12,315 nucleotides of DNA from an uncultured Bacilli bacterium (GTDB lineage Bacteria; Bacillota_I; Bacilli_A; RF39; UBA660): contig CALVPL010000048.1 of NCBI GenBank assembly GCA_944351315.1, forward strand, positions 1 to 12,315. The letters run 5' to 3'. The position numbers and the translations under genes were made by a program. The notes under the pieces are model-generated. The model had not been told where the DNA came from. It worked only from the letters and a program-made list of their open reading frames with translations, and searched no databases. Within the stretch, counting starts at the first letter, position 1, and each line of letters opens with the position of its first letter. This document shows positions 6,471-12,201 of this stretch, piece after piece.

Positions 6471-6472
6471 TT
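6430..6472 (+). terminator. Rho-independent terminator of the small RNA
   Basis: Outer stem AGCACC (6430-6435) / GGTGCT (6458-6463) and inner stem TCAAC / GTTGA with AATC loop, separated by an internal loop, then a seven-T run (6466-6472). The T-run meets the stop codon of the opposing 29-aa ORF. On the minus strand there is no T-run after it, so it is directional. Confidence 0.85.
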
Positions 6473-6560
6473 ATCTAAAAATTATGATAAATAATAATCC
6501 AAAGATTACTACTAATAAATGACAAATTATGCGATATAAATATTTTTCACTTTTTCGCAT
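6471..6560 (-). CDS. Candidate type I toxin: 29-aa hydrophobic membrane peptide
   Basis: ATG 6560 has GAGGGG 9 nt upstream; an in-frame ATG at 6569 would give 32 residues. The product begins MRKSEKYLYR, then one membrane helix (IICHLLVVIFGLLFIIIF), and ends in Arg. Size, basic N-terminus and single TM are those of Fst/TxpA/BsrG-type toxins, though no named family is recognised. It has a clear promoter and a long leader (about 60 nt). In that leader CTCTTT can pair with AAAGAG just before the Shine-Dalgarno, and its 5' end can pair with the mRNA 3' region. A convergent small RNA lies downstream. A small membrane regulator unrelated to toxicity remains possible. Confidence 0.6.
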   Translation of the reverse strand: MRKSEKYLYRIICHLLVVIFGLLFIIIFR

Positions 6561-6596
6561 AACAATCATCCCCTCTCTTTATTCTTGTTAAAAAGA

Positions 6597-6622
6597 GGAA
6601 GCACCTGAAACTCAAATGTGTC
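6597..6622 (-). repeat. Right arm of inverted repeat, at the 5' end of the toxin mRNA
   Basis: Inverted copy of 6388-6416 (see that entry). It starts about 2 nt after the predicted minus-strand transcription start (near 6624). Terminal repeats of a tiny non-autonomous mobile element are the alternative reading; no target-site duplication is evident. Confidence 0.8.
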
Positions 6623-6630
6623 TGTTTATT

Positions 6631-6659
6631 ACTATAGCATACTCAATTTATCTTTGCAA
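6631..6659 (-). promoter_or_regulatory. Sigma-A promoter of the 29-aa peptide
   Basis: TTGCAA (6659-6654), 17-nt spacer, TATAGT (6636-6631) with an extended TGC just upstream of the -10. Predicted start near 6624. Confidence 0.75.
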
Positions 6660-6663
6660 ATCA

Positions 6664-6691
6664 CAAAAAAAATAGATTTTTTAATCTATTT
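6664..6691 (-). terminator. Rho-independent terminator, minus strand
   Basis: A 9-bp stem AAATAGATT / AATCTATTT with a 4-nt loop is followed on the minus strand by a run of eight T (three within the stem end). It insulates the small-toxin promoter from the tRNA/rpmF side as a second terminator. Confidence 0.6.
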
Positions 6692-6724
6692 CTATAACTT
6701 CATTTAATACCGGAGTAATTATTT

Positions 6725-6750
6725 AAAAAAACCCCGTAAATACGAGGTTT
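6725..6750 (-). terminator. Terminator of tRNA-Arg
   Basis: On the minus strand AAACCTCG - TATTTA - CGGGGTTT forms an 8-bp stem (one G-U), followed by a T-run, 13 nt after the tRNA CCA end. Confidence 0.8.
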
Positions 6751-6762
6751 AATAAACAGAAA

Positions 6763-6839
6763 TGGTGTCCTGGGCGAGATTCGAACTCACGACCGATCGC
6801 TTAGAAGGCGATTGCTCTATCCAGCTGAGCTACCAGGAC
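6763..6839 (-). tRNA. tRNA-Arg (anticodon UCU), CCA encoded
   Basis: Full cloverleaf of 77 nt including CCA: acceptor GTCCTGG/CCAGGAC, D-arm GCTC/GAGC, anticodon stem ATCGC/GCGAT around loop CTTCTAA, and T-arm with GTTCGAAT. Anticodon TCT reads AGA/AGG, the main Arg codons of AT-rich genomes. It is a single tRNA with its own promoter and terminator. Confidence 0.97.
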
Positions 6840-6849
6840 GTCTAAAGAA

Positions 6850-6878
6850 ATTATAATACATTCTTATTATAATTTCAA
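6850..6878 (-). promoter_or_regulatory. Sigma-A promoter of tRNA-Arg, inside an 11-bp inverted repeat
   Basis: TTGAAA (6878-6873), 17-nt spacer, TATAAT (6855-6850), ending 10 nt before the tRNA. The promoter overlaps a perfect inverted repeat AAATTATAATA (6848-6858) / TATTATAATTT (6865-6875). The repeat could also work as a weak terminator for rpmF upstream. Confidence 0.8.
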
Positions 6879-6887
6879 TCACAAAAA

Positions 6888-7097
6888 TTATTCTTCTTCT
6901 TTTTTAATATGTAAAACATCTTCGTTTTTATAATATCCACATTTTGCACAAGCACGATGTGGTCTTAAATTTGCTCCACATTTTGGACAAGTACTAATTG
7001 CTCCTACTTCTTTTTTTAAATGTGTACGACGCATTCTTTTCTTTGTCTTACTAGTTCTTCTAAATGGAACAGCAAATAATTGAAGGTTTAGTCTCAT
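6888..7097 (-). CDS. rpmF: Ribosomal protein bL32 with an N-terminal extension
   Basis: ATG 7097 has AAGGAG 8 nt upstream; a GTG 9 nt earlier overlaps the yceD stop and is less likely. The 69-residue product contains the canonical L32 start AVPFRRTSKTKKR and the zinc-binding pair CPKC...CAKC, so it is the zinc (C+) form of this 50S subunit protein. Unusually, AVPFRR is preceded by MRLNLQLF instead of a lone Met, and no start codon exists directly before the Ala codon. LNLQLF|A resembles the LNLQFF|A extension of Firmicute L27 that the Prp protease removes. It follows yceD by 5 nt in the conserved yceD-rpmF order. Confidence 0.95.
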   Translation of the reverse strand: MRLNLQLFAVPFRRTSKTKKRMRRTHLKKEVGAISTCPKCGANLRPHRACAKCGYYKNEDVLHIKKEEE

Positions 7098-7102
7098 TTT
7101 TC

Positions 7103-7597
7103 TCACTCCTTTTTCTTATCTAGAAGCTCCATCAACGGAGCTAGCCTTGGATCGATTTCTTTTTCATCCTCTTGCCCAACTATTCTCCAGCCAGCATCTT
7201 CTTTAGGTTTTTCTAAAGAATCACAAACTGTATAACTAATTGGGTTTTCCAGTACAATATTTTCCCATAAAATTGCCATAATATCAAGTGTATTTTGTGA
7301 ATTTTCTAAAAATCTCCCACATATTTCACTCTCTTCATCCAACTTTTCCGTAAATTCAAACTGAAAAGGATATGGAACTTCTTTTAAATCTCTCGCATCT
7401 TGTAAAATAAAAGTACCAGTGCTTTTTAAATGTAATAAATCTTCTTGATCAGCATTTTTAAAAATTTCAAATTGTAAATGAACTTTTTCTATATCTAGAA
7501 TGTCCATTTTTTCATAGTATTCTTTAGGAATTTCAACATCCCCTTCATAACTTATTGATCTAATTGGGACTTCCTTTAAATTTATCTCCATAAACAT
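7103..7597 (-). CDS. DUF177/YceD-family protein (YlbN), 164 aa
   Basis: ATG 7597 (MFMEINLKEVP) has GGAG 5 nt upstream; in-frame TTG at 7618 overlaps the promoter and is rejected. The product is acidic, with the family's C-terminal 'DIMAILWENIVLENPISYTV' and 'DPRLAPLMELL' segments. DUF177 proteins are almost always encoded just before rpmF, as here (5-nt gap), and are linked to 23S rRNA/50S maturation, with B. subtilis YlbN the closest named relative. It ends in TGA, showing the standard bacterial code. Confidence 0.9.
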   Translation of the reverse strand: MFMEINLKEVPIRSISYEGDVEIPKEYYEKMDILDIEKVHLQFEIFKNADQEDLLHLKSTGTFILQDARDLKEVPYPFQFEFTEKLDEESEICGRFLENSQNTLDIMAILWENIVLENPISYTVCDSLEKPKEDAGWRIVGQEDEKEIDPRLAPLMELLDKKKE

Positions 7598-7606
7598 CAC
7601 AACTCC

Positions 7607-7635
7607 ATTATAGTACAATTTGCGAGAAATTTCAA
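7607..7635 (-). promoter_or_regulatory. Strong sigma-A promoter of yceD-rpmF
   Basis: TTGAAA (7635-7630), 17-nt spacer, TATAAT (7612-7607). The -10 ends only 9 nt before the yceD ATG, so a start at the usual distance (about 7600) would leave almost no leader and place GGAG upstream of the transcript. Confidence 0.8.
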
Positions 7636-7669
7636 TCTATGATAAACTCATGATGAAAGGAAGATGTCT

Positions 7670-8800
7670 ATGAAAATCATTGGTCTTATTGCCGAATATA
7701 ATCCATTCCATAATGGCCATCTCTATCATATTAATCAAATCAAAAAAATGTACCCAAACTCTTTACTTATATTAATTTTAAATGGCTATTTTTTAGAACG
7801 TGGAGAAATTAGTGTTTTATCTAAAGAGACAAAAACAAGACTAGCCCTAGAAAATAAAATCGATATTGTTGTCGAACTTCCAGTCTTATTTGGAACTCAA
7901 TCTGCCGACACTTTTGCTGAAGCAAGCCTTTCTTTATTAAATGCTTTAAAAGCAGAAATTCTCATCTTTGGAAGCGAATCAAACAATAAAGAAATGCTAT
8001 GGCAAGTGGCTACAAAACAATTAAATGAAGAATTCACTTTAAATAATGAGCAAAAAAATCTCAATTATCCAAAAAGAATAAATCAATCTTTACAACTAGA
8101 AAACACTCTTCCCCCAAATGATTTACTCGGAATCAGCTATTGTAAAGCCATTTTAAAAAATCATTATCAAATTGAAATCGAAACCATAAAAAGAACCAAT
8201 AATTATCATGACACACTCTCATGCGATTCCATTATAAGTGCTACAAATATCCGGACTAAAAAAGAAAATAAAGAAGATATAAGTCCTTATTTACCTTCCA
8301 GTGCTTTACAAAATTGGCAAACAATTGATAAACAAAAATTATTTGAATTCTTGAAATATCGTATTTTAACCGCTGAAAATTTAAATTTGTATATCGATGT
8401 TACAGAAGGTTTAGATTATAAATTAAAAAAAGAAATCGCGAAAGCAACTTCCTTTAATGAACTTTTATTGCTTTTAAAAAGTAAACGGTATACCTACAAT
8501 CGCTTACGAAGAATGTTAATTCATATTTTATTAGGACATTCTAAAGAAAATTCTCACCCACCGATTACTTATATTCATATACTCGGGTTTTCACTACAAG
8601 GAAAAAAGTATTTAAAAGAAAATAGAAAAAACATTTCACTTCCTACCACAATAGAAAAAGAATCCATCATATACCAAGAAGAAAAAAAAGCTGCTTTAAT
8701 TTATGATTTACTCACACATTCTAACTCTTCCTTATTTGATAAACAAAATAAACCTATTATTTATACAGGTAATGGCTCTAAAGAATCCAACCAAAAATAA
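7670..8800 (+). CDS. tmcAL: TmcAL (YlbM): tRNA(Met) cytidine acetate ligase
   Basis: 376 residues from ATG 7670, chosen because AAAGGA lies 8 nt upstream (only 2 nt from ATG 7664). The enzyme uses ATP and acetate to make N4-acetylcytidine at the wobble base (C34) of elongator tRNA-Met. The nucleotidyltransferase motif GLIAEYNPFHNGH has the HxGH-type signature HNGH at 14-17. SATNIR and NRLRRMLIHILLG are also conserved in the family. Slightly shorter than B. subtilis YlbM (about 415). It is divergent from yceD-rpmF, matching the ylbM/ylbN/rpmF neighbourhood of Bacillus. Its 3' end overlaps sirA on the other strand by 40 nt. Confidence 0.93.
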   Translation: MKIIGLIAEYNPFHNGHLYHINQIKKMYPNSLLILILNGYFLERGEISVLSKETKTRLALENKIDIVVELPVLFGTQSADTFAEASLSLLNALKAEILIFGSESNNKEMLWQVATKQLNEEFTLNNEQKNLNYPKRINQSLQLENTLPPNDLLGISYCKAILKNHYQIEIETIKRTNNYHDTLSCDSIISATNIRTKKENKEDISPYLPSSALQNWQTIDKQKLFEFLKYRILTAENLNLYIDVTEGLDYKLKKEIAKATSFNELLLLLKSKRYTYNRLRRMLIHILLGHSKENSHPPITYIHILGFSLQGKKYLKENRKNISLPTTIEKESIIYQEEKKAALIYDLLTHSNSSLFDKQNKPIIYTGNGSKESNQK

Positions 8801-9186
8801 TCTTTTTCTTGAAAATCACAGACAAATAAACTGTGATTTTTTTGTAGCTCTTCTAAAAATCTTGGTTTAATAACATTAGTTTCCAATTTCAAATAAGTTT
8901 TATTTAAAGTCAAGACAGTATTTTCTTTTCGATAAACATCATGCATACTATGAATATTTCGATATTTCATATAAAAATAATTTTCTTTATATCTTTTAAA
9001 TAAAAGAATATCCAATTCTTTAATAGGGATAGGATCAATAATTTGTTTTAAAAAAACATAGCCTAATTTAATATCATCTGGTTCTCGATAATAAATGGTT
9101 TCTAAAGTATGAAAAAGTGTATACGGATTTTCTTTAGTAATCTTAGTTAAATCTTTCTTTATTTGAAAAATATAAAAAACACGCAT
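8761..9186 (-). CDS. sirA: SirA-like sporulation inhibitor of replication (141 aa)
   Basis: ATG 9186 follows GAGGTGAG with good spacing. The product begins MRVFYIFQIKK and shares the SirA (YneE) layout: an N-terminal 'YxxxLFxxLxxxY' helix, FLKQIIDPIPIKEL (B. subtilis has YITQPIPI), and C-terminal 'LFVCDFQEKDYFWLDSLEP' (B. subtilis 'LAMDFNSKRYGWLNPV'). SirA binds domain I of DnaA and stops new rounds of replication once sporulation begins. The position directly after tkt is the same as in B. subtilis (tkt-yneE), which strengthens the call. Length fits (148 in B. subtilis). A Spo0A-box-like site sits at its promoter. The last 40 nt overlap tmcAL tail to tail. Confidence 0.85.
   Translation of the reverse strand: MRVFYIFQIKKDLTKITKENPYTLFHTLETIYYREPDDIKLGYVFLKQIIDPIPIKELDILLFKRYKENYFYMKYRNIHSMHDVYRKENTVLTLNKTYLKLETNVIKPRFLEELQKNHSLFVCDFQEKDYFWLDSLEPLPV
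8812..8843 (+). terminator. tmcAL terminator embedded in the sirA coding region
   Basis: A perfect 10-bp stem AAAATCACAG (8812-8821) / CTGTGATTTT (8831-8840), 9-nt loop, then T's to 8843, begins 12 nt after the tmcAL stop. The same bases encode SirA residues near its C-terminus on the other strand. Confidence 0.85.
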
Positions 9187-9204
9187 CTATCTCACCTCTT
9201 TTTT

Positions 9205-9238
9205 AGAATAACAGATAAAATGCGTGAATTATGTCGAA
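9205..9238 (-). promoter_or_regulatory. sirA promoter with Spo0A-box-like heptamer
   Basis: Plus-strand TGTCGAA (9232-9238) is an exact 0A-box core. On the minus strand it is followed after 21 nt by extended -10 TGTTATTCT (9213-9205), placing the box at about -40 to -34, where Spo0A~P activates sigma-A promoters. No consensus -35 is present, which fits an activated promoter. The heptamer also occurs by chance elsewhere in the window. Confidence 0.5.
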
Positions 9239-11218
9239 TTATTTCATTAAACTTTCTATTTTCATTTTTAAACTATCATAATCAAATTCCATTTTTTGAA
9301 GTACTTCTAAAGGATGTCCTGAATAAGCAAAATCTGAAATATTTAAGATAAAATCATCATTGGTAGCAAACCGATGCCAGCCAAAACTACTGCCAGCTTC
9401 AATCACCGCGGTTTTGACATTTTTTGGTAAAATTTGTTCTTCATAAGCCACTCCCATAGCCAAAAAAGTATCCATAGAAGGCATCGAAACAACTCGCAAA
9501 TCTAAACCATTTTTTTGTAAATCAAAAGCAATTTGCATAGCACTTACAACTTCACTTCCCGTTGCAATTAAAATACCATCTAAACGAGAGACTTCTGGTT
9601 TTATAATGTATGCCCCTTTATGTACTTCTTTAGCATTAGACCCTGGCAATTTCGGAATGCTATTAGTACTTATCACCAGTGCACAAGGTTTAGAATTTTG
9701 CAAAATAGTTTCCCAAGTTCCCATAAGTTCCATAATATCAGCAGGTCGATACACCACAAAATTAGGAATACTACGCATCATAGCTAGTTGCTCAACAGGA
9801 ATACGTATTGGACCTTCTTCACTATTATAAATACTATCATGGGTAAAAATATAGGTAACAGGCATATTCATAAGAGCACTAAGACGCATACCACTTTTTA
9901 ACTCATCAGCAAAACAAAGTTTTGTCGATCCAAACACTCTTAAACCTAATAAACTCATACCGTTTAAAATATAAGACATCGCTTCTTCTCGTGTTCCAAA
10001 GCGAATATTTTTAGCAGTAGAATTTTTTGGTTCCATATAAACCGCTCCACCAAGTAAAGTTTGAGAAGACAAGCTAAGTCCCGCACTTCCACCGAGAAAA
10101 AAAGGTGTTTTAGGAGCAATCAAATTCATTATTTTATAATTGGATTCAATAAGAGGTTCACGATATCCATCATTAATTTTATAATTTGCTGAATCAAAAT
10201 CACTCACAAAATTCCCATTCGAAAGCAATTGAAGTATTCCGTTTAAAAAAGGACTATTGATATTTTGAGCTCTCGCATACATCTCATTAAATTTCTTCTC
10301 TGTTTTTCCAGTTCGTTCCCGAATTTGAGTCTCAACATGTAAAATAGAATCTTTAGAAATTTCAAAAGGCGGTAAAAAAATATTATATTTTCTTTTTAAA
10401 GCCGACAAATCATCAAAAGATAAAACACCCGAATGAACAATATTCTTTCCTTCATTAAAAGAACCTTTACCAATAATATTTTTAAACACGAGTAAAGCTG
10501 GTTTTTTAGAACGTTTAGCAGCTTCAATCGCTTTCGCAATTTCTTTAATATTTTCTGAATCTTTTAAAGAATCAACATAAAATCCTTTATTTTGAAATTT
10601 TTTAATAAGATCTTCCCGAAAAACCTGGTCTAAGCTACCTTCAGCTGTCATTTGATTTGCATCATATAAAAAGATCAAATTTTCTAAATTTTGGACTCCA
10701 GCAAAACTAAAAGCTTCTTCAGAAGATCCACTCATAATATCTGCATCACTTATAAAGCAATAAGTCGTGAAATTTAAAAGATTTAACTTTTCATCTTCTT
10801 TTTGAATCAAACTATTAAGATATCTTCTAGCTAGAGCACAGCCAACCGCCATTCCTACTCCATTTCCCGCAACTCCAGTTGAAGCCTCAACCCCAATTGG
10901 ATTATTTAACTCAGGCATTCCAGGAGTACTAAAATTAAGACGTCTAAAATTCATTAAATCTTCTTTTTTTATAGGATAACCTGCCATATAAAGCATCGCA
11001 TAATATAACGGAGTAATATGAGCCGAAGATAAAATAACCCGATCTCGATTAAAAAAAGTAGGATTTTTAGGATAAACATTTAAAACTTTAGCAAATAACG
11101 AATACATCACAGCACTCATATCCATACAAATTCCTGGATTACCACTTCCTGCTTTATTAATAATATCTAAAGATAAAATCTTTAATTCATTCACTGCTAG
11201 AATATCACTTTGATTCAT
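9239..11218 (-). CDS. Transketolase homologue with altered active site (659 aa)
   Basis: Full-length transketolase fold: pyrophosphate domain about 1-310, pyrimidine domain 350-520, C-terminal domain 540-659. ATG 11218 follows GGGAGTGA. The normal enzyme transfers two-carbon units in the pentose phosphate pathway using thiamine diphosphate. Cofactor residues are present (E. coli numbering in brackets): His67 [66], Asp158 [155], Asn188 [185], His262 [261], Glu411 [411], His460 [461], also Arg353 [358] and Ser384 [385]. But Asn27 replaces His26, Met101 replaces His100, Ser163 replaces Glu160, Gly380 replaces Asp381, Glu468 replaces Asp469, Arg472 replaces His473 and Thr518 replaces Arg520. So sugar-phosphate handling is probably changed. 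Its place between lexA and sirA is that of B. subtilis tkt. No tkt symbol is given because activity is doubtful. Confidence 0.88.
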   Translation of the reverse strand: MNQSDILAVNELKILSLDIINKAGSGNPGICMDMSAVMYSLFAKVLNVYPKNPTFFNRDRVILSSAHITPLYYAMLYMAGYPIKKEDLMNFRRLNFSTPGMPELNNPIGVEASTGVAGNGVGMAVGCALARRYLNSLIQKEDEKLNLLNFTTYCFISDADIMSGSSEEAFSFAGVQNLENLIFLYDANQMTAEGSLDQVFREDLIKKFQNKGFYVDSLKDSENIKEIAKAIEAAKRSKKPALLVFKNIIGKGSFNEGKNIVHSGVLSFDDLSALKRKYNIFLPPFEISKDSILHVETQIRERTGKTEKKFNEMYARAQNINSPFLNGILQLLSNGNFVSDFDSANYKINDGYREPLIESNYKIMNLIAPKTPFFLGGSAGLSLSSQTLLGGAVYMEPKNSTAKNIRFGTREEAMSYILNGMSLLGLRVFGSTKLCFADELKSGMRLSALMNMPVTYIFTHDSIYNSEEGPIRIPVEQLAMMRSIPNFVVYRPADIMELMGTWETILQNSKPCALVISTNSIPKLPGSNAKEVHKGAYIIKPEVSRLDGILIATGSEVVSAMQIAFDLQKNGLDLRVVSMPSMDTFLAMGVAYEEQILPKNVKTAVIEAGSSFGWHRFATNDDFILNISDFAYSGHPLEVLQKMEFDYDSLKMKIESLMK

Positions 11219-11244
11219 GATTTCACTCCCTTATTCTATATAGA

Positions 11245-11273
11245 AGTATATCAAATTTTTTGATTAGAGTAAA
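11245..11273 (-). promoter_or_regulatory. Sigma-A promoter of the transketolase homologue
   Basis: TTTACT (11273-11268), 17-nt spacer, TATACT (11250-11245) with extended TGA. The gene's ATG lies 26 nt downstream. Confidence 0.6.
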
Positions 11274-11280
11274 TAAAAGA

Positions 11281-11309
11281 AAAAAATTAATTTGCCGAAT
11301 ATTCGACAA
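11281..11309 (-). terminator. Probable terminator of the 46-aa SOS peptide gene
   Basis: On the minus strand TTGTCG - AATATT - CGGCAA forms a 6-bp stem (one G-U), followed by ATTAA and a six-T run. The stem overlaps the last codons of the ORF and includes two Spo0A-box-like heptamers in opposite orientation (11302-11308 and 11293-11299). Confidence 0.5.
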
Positions 11310-11427
11310 CTCCAGTTGTTTCTACTTCATTAAGTAGTCTTATTCGTTCATTTAAAAGAATAACTCCACAAATAATTACCAAATAAAGTAAAACAATAAT
11401 TCCATATTTTTTTAAAAATTTTTCCAT
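11287..11427 (-). CDS. 46-aa single-TM peptide divergent from lexA, YneA/SosA-like candidate
   Basis: Two adjacent ATGs (11430 and 11427) follow GGGAG; the second has the better spacing. The product has a basic N-terminus (MEKFLKKYG), one membrane helix (IIVLLYLVIICGVILL) and a short mostly polar tail. Its promoter carries a LexA-box-like site between -35 and -10, and it is transcribed away from lexA, exactly the position of yneA in B. subtilis and sosA in S. aureus. Those encode SOS-induced one-TM inhibitors of cell division. This one is much shorter (YneA about 100 residues) and lacks a LysM domain, so identity rests on position, regulation and topology. It is followed by the transketolase homologue. 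Confidence 0.65.
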   Translation of the reverse strand: MEKFLKKYGIIVLLYLVIICGVILLNERIRLLNEVETTGVVEYSAN

Positions 11428-11450
11428 CATAACTCCCTCTTTCTAAATTA

Positions 11451-11480
11451 ATTTTATCATAATACATTTGTTCGTGTCAA
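11451..11480 (-). promoter_or_regulatory. LexA-controlled promoter of the 46-aa peptide
   Basis: TTGACA (11480-11475), 18-nt spacer, TAAAAT (11456-11451) with extended TGA. The spacer begins with CGAACAAATGTATT (11474-11461), matching 12 of 14 positions of the Gram-positive SOS box CGAACRNRYGTTYC. LexA bound there would block RNA polymerase. Confidence 0.7.
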
Positions 11481-11489
11481 CGAAGAAAA

Positions 11490-11528
11490 GAACAATTGTT
11501 TGACATTTTACATTACCTATGCTAAGAT
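11490..11528 (+). promoter_or_regulatory. lexA promoter with overlapping LexA box
   Basis: TTGACA (11500-11505), 17-nt spacer, TAAGAT (11523-11528) with extended TGC. GAACAATTGTTT (11490-11501) is a near-palindromic SOS box (GAAC-N4-GTTT) that overlaps the -35, so autorepression is expected. Confidence 0.8.
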
Positions 11529-11551
11529 GATTATGGAGAGTGATTTTAAAA

Positions 11552-12178
11552 ATGAAAGAGAAAAAAGAATTGACTAAAAAGCAAACTGCCGTTTTAGATT
11601 ATATAAAAAAATATACTGCAAAACACGGATATCCTCCAGCTGTAAGGGAAATTGGTCAAGCACTAGGCCTATCAAGTCCCGCAACAGTTCAAGCCCATTT
11701 AAACAAATTAAAAGAAGCTGGTGTAATTAAAAATTCTAGTAATAAATTTAGAACCATTGAACTTCTTGTAGAAAATGAATATATCGCACAAGATGAAGAA
11801 GTCGTAAAGGTACCTTTACTTGGAAAAATTACTGCAGGAAATCCCATTGAAGCAATTGAAAGGCCAAATGAATATTTCAACCTTCCAGCTTCTATAATTC
11901 CTCAAAACGAAACAATTTTTACTTTAGAAGTAAGTGGTGAATCCATGATTAATAAAGGAATTTATGATGGAGATTATGTAATTGTAAAACGTCAAAATAC
12001 AGCCCATAACGGAGATATTGTCGTAGCAATGACTGAAGAAAATGAAGTTACTTTAAAAACTTTCTATAAAGAAGAAGATCACATTCGCTTACAACCAGAA
12101 AATGACACCATGGCACCTTTCATTTTTAAAAACGTAACAATTTTAGGAAAAGCAATAGGTCTATATCGTACTTTTTAA
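11552..12178 (+). CDS. lexA: LexA, SOS repressor
   Basis: 208 residues from ATG 11552; GAGTGA lies 8 nt upstream, and a GTG 12 nt earlier overlaps that site. The N-terminal winged helix (about 1-70) has YPPAVREIGQALGLSSPATVQAHLNKL. The cleavage site is Ala95-Gly96 in KITAGNPI. The catalytic Ser131 (SGESM) and Lys169 (VTLK) match B. subtilis LexA with an offset of four. It represses DNA-damage genes and is inactivated by RecA-stimulated self-cleavage. Two SOS boxes lie in the intergenic region upstream, one at its own promoter and one at the divergent 46-aa peptide gene. Confidence 0.97.
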   Translation: MKEKKELTKKQTAVLDYIKKYTAKHGYPPAVREIGQALGLSSPATVQAHLNKLKEAGVIKNSSNKFRTIELLVENEYIAQDEEVVKVPLLGKITAGNPIEAIERPNEYFNLPASIIPQNETIFTLEVSGESMINKGIYDGDYVIVKRQNTAHNGDIVVAMTEENEVTLKTFYKEEDHIRLQPENDTMAPFIFKNVTILGKAIGLYRTF

Positions 12179-12201
12179 TAAAAAAACAAAAAGGGGATGT
12201 T

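Noticed and set aside
7870..7876. Exact TGTCGAA (0A-box core) in tmcAL
   Set aside because: Lies inside coding sequence with no promoter nearby; it shows that the heptamer occurs by chance and tempers the sirA call.
9163..9351. 62-codon plus-strand ORF across the sirA/transketolase junction
   Set aside because: Antisense to two recognised genes and their promoter, no ribosome binding site, no recognisable product.
11471..11484. Palindrome TTCGT-GTCA-ACGAA in the lexA intergenic region
   Set aside because: Arms are in the wrong orientation for a GAAC-N4-GTTC SOS box; it arises from overlap of the minus-strand box and -35.
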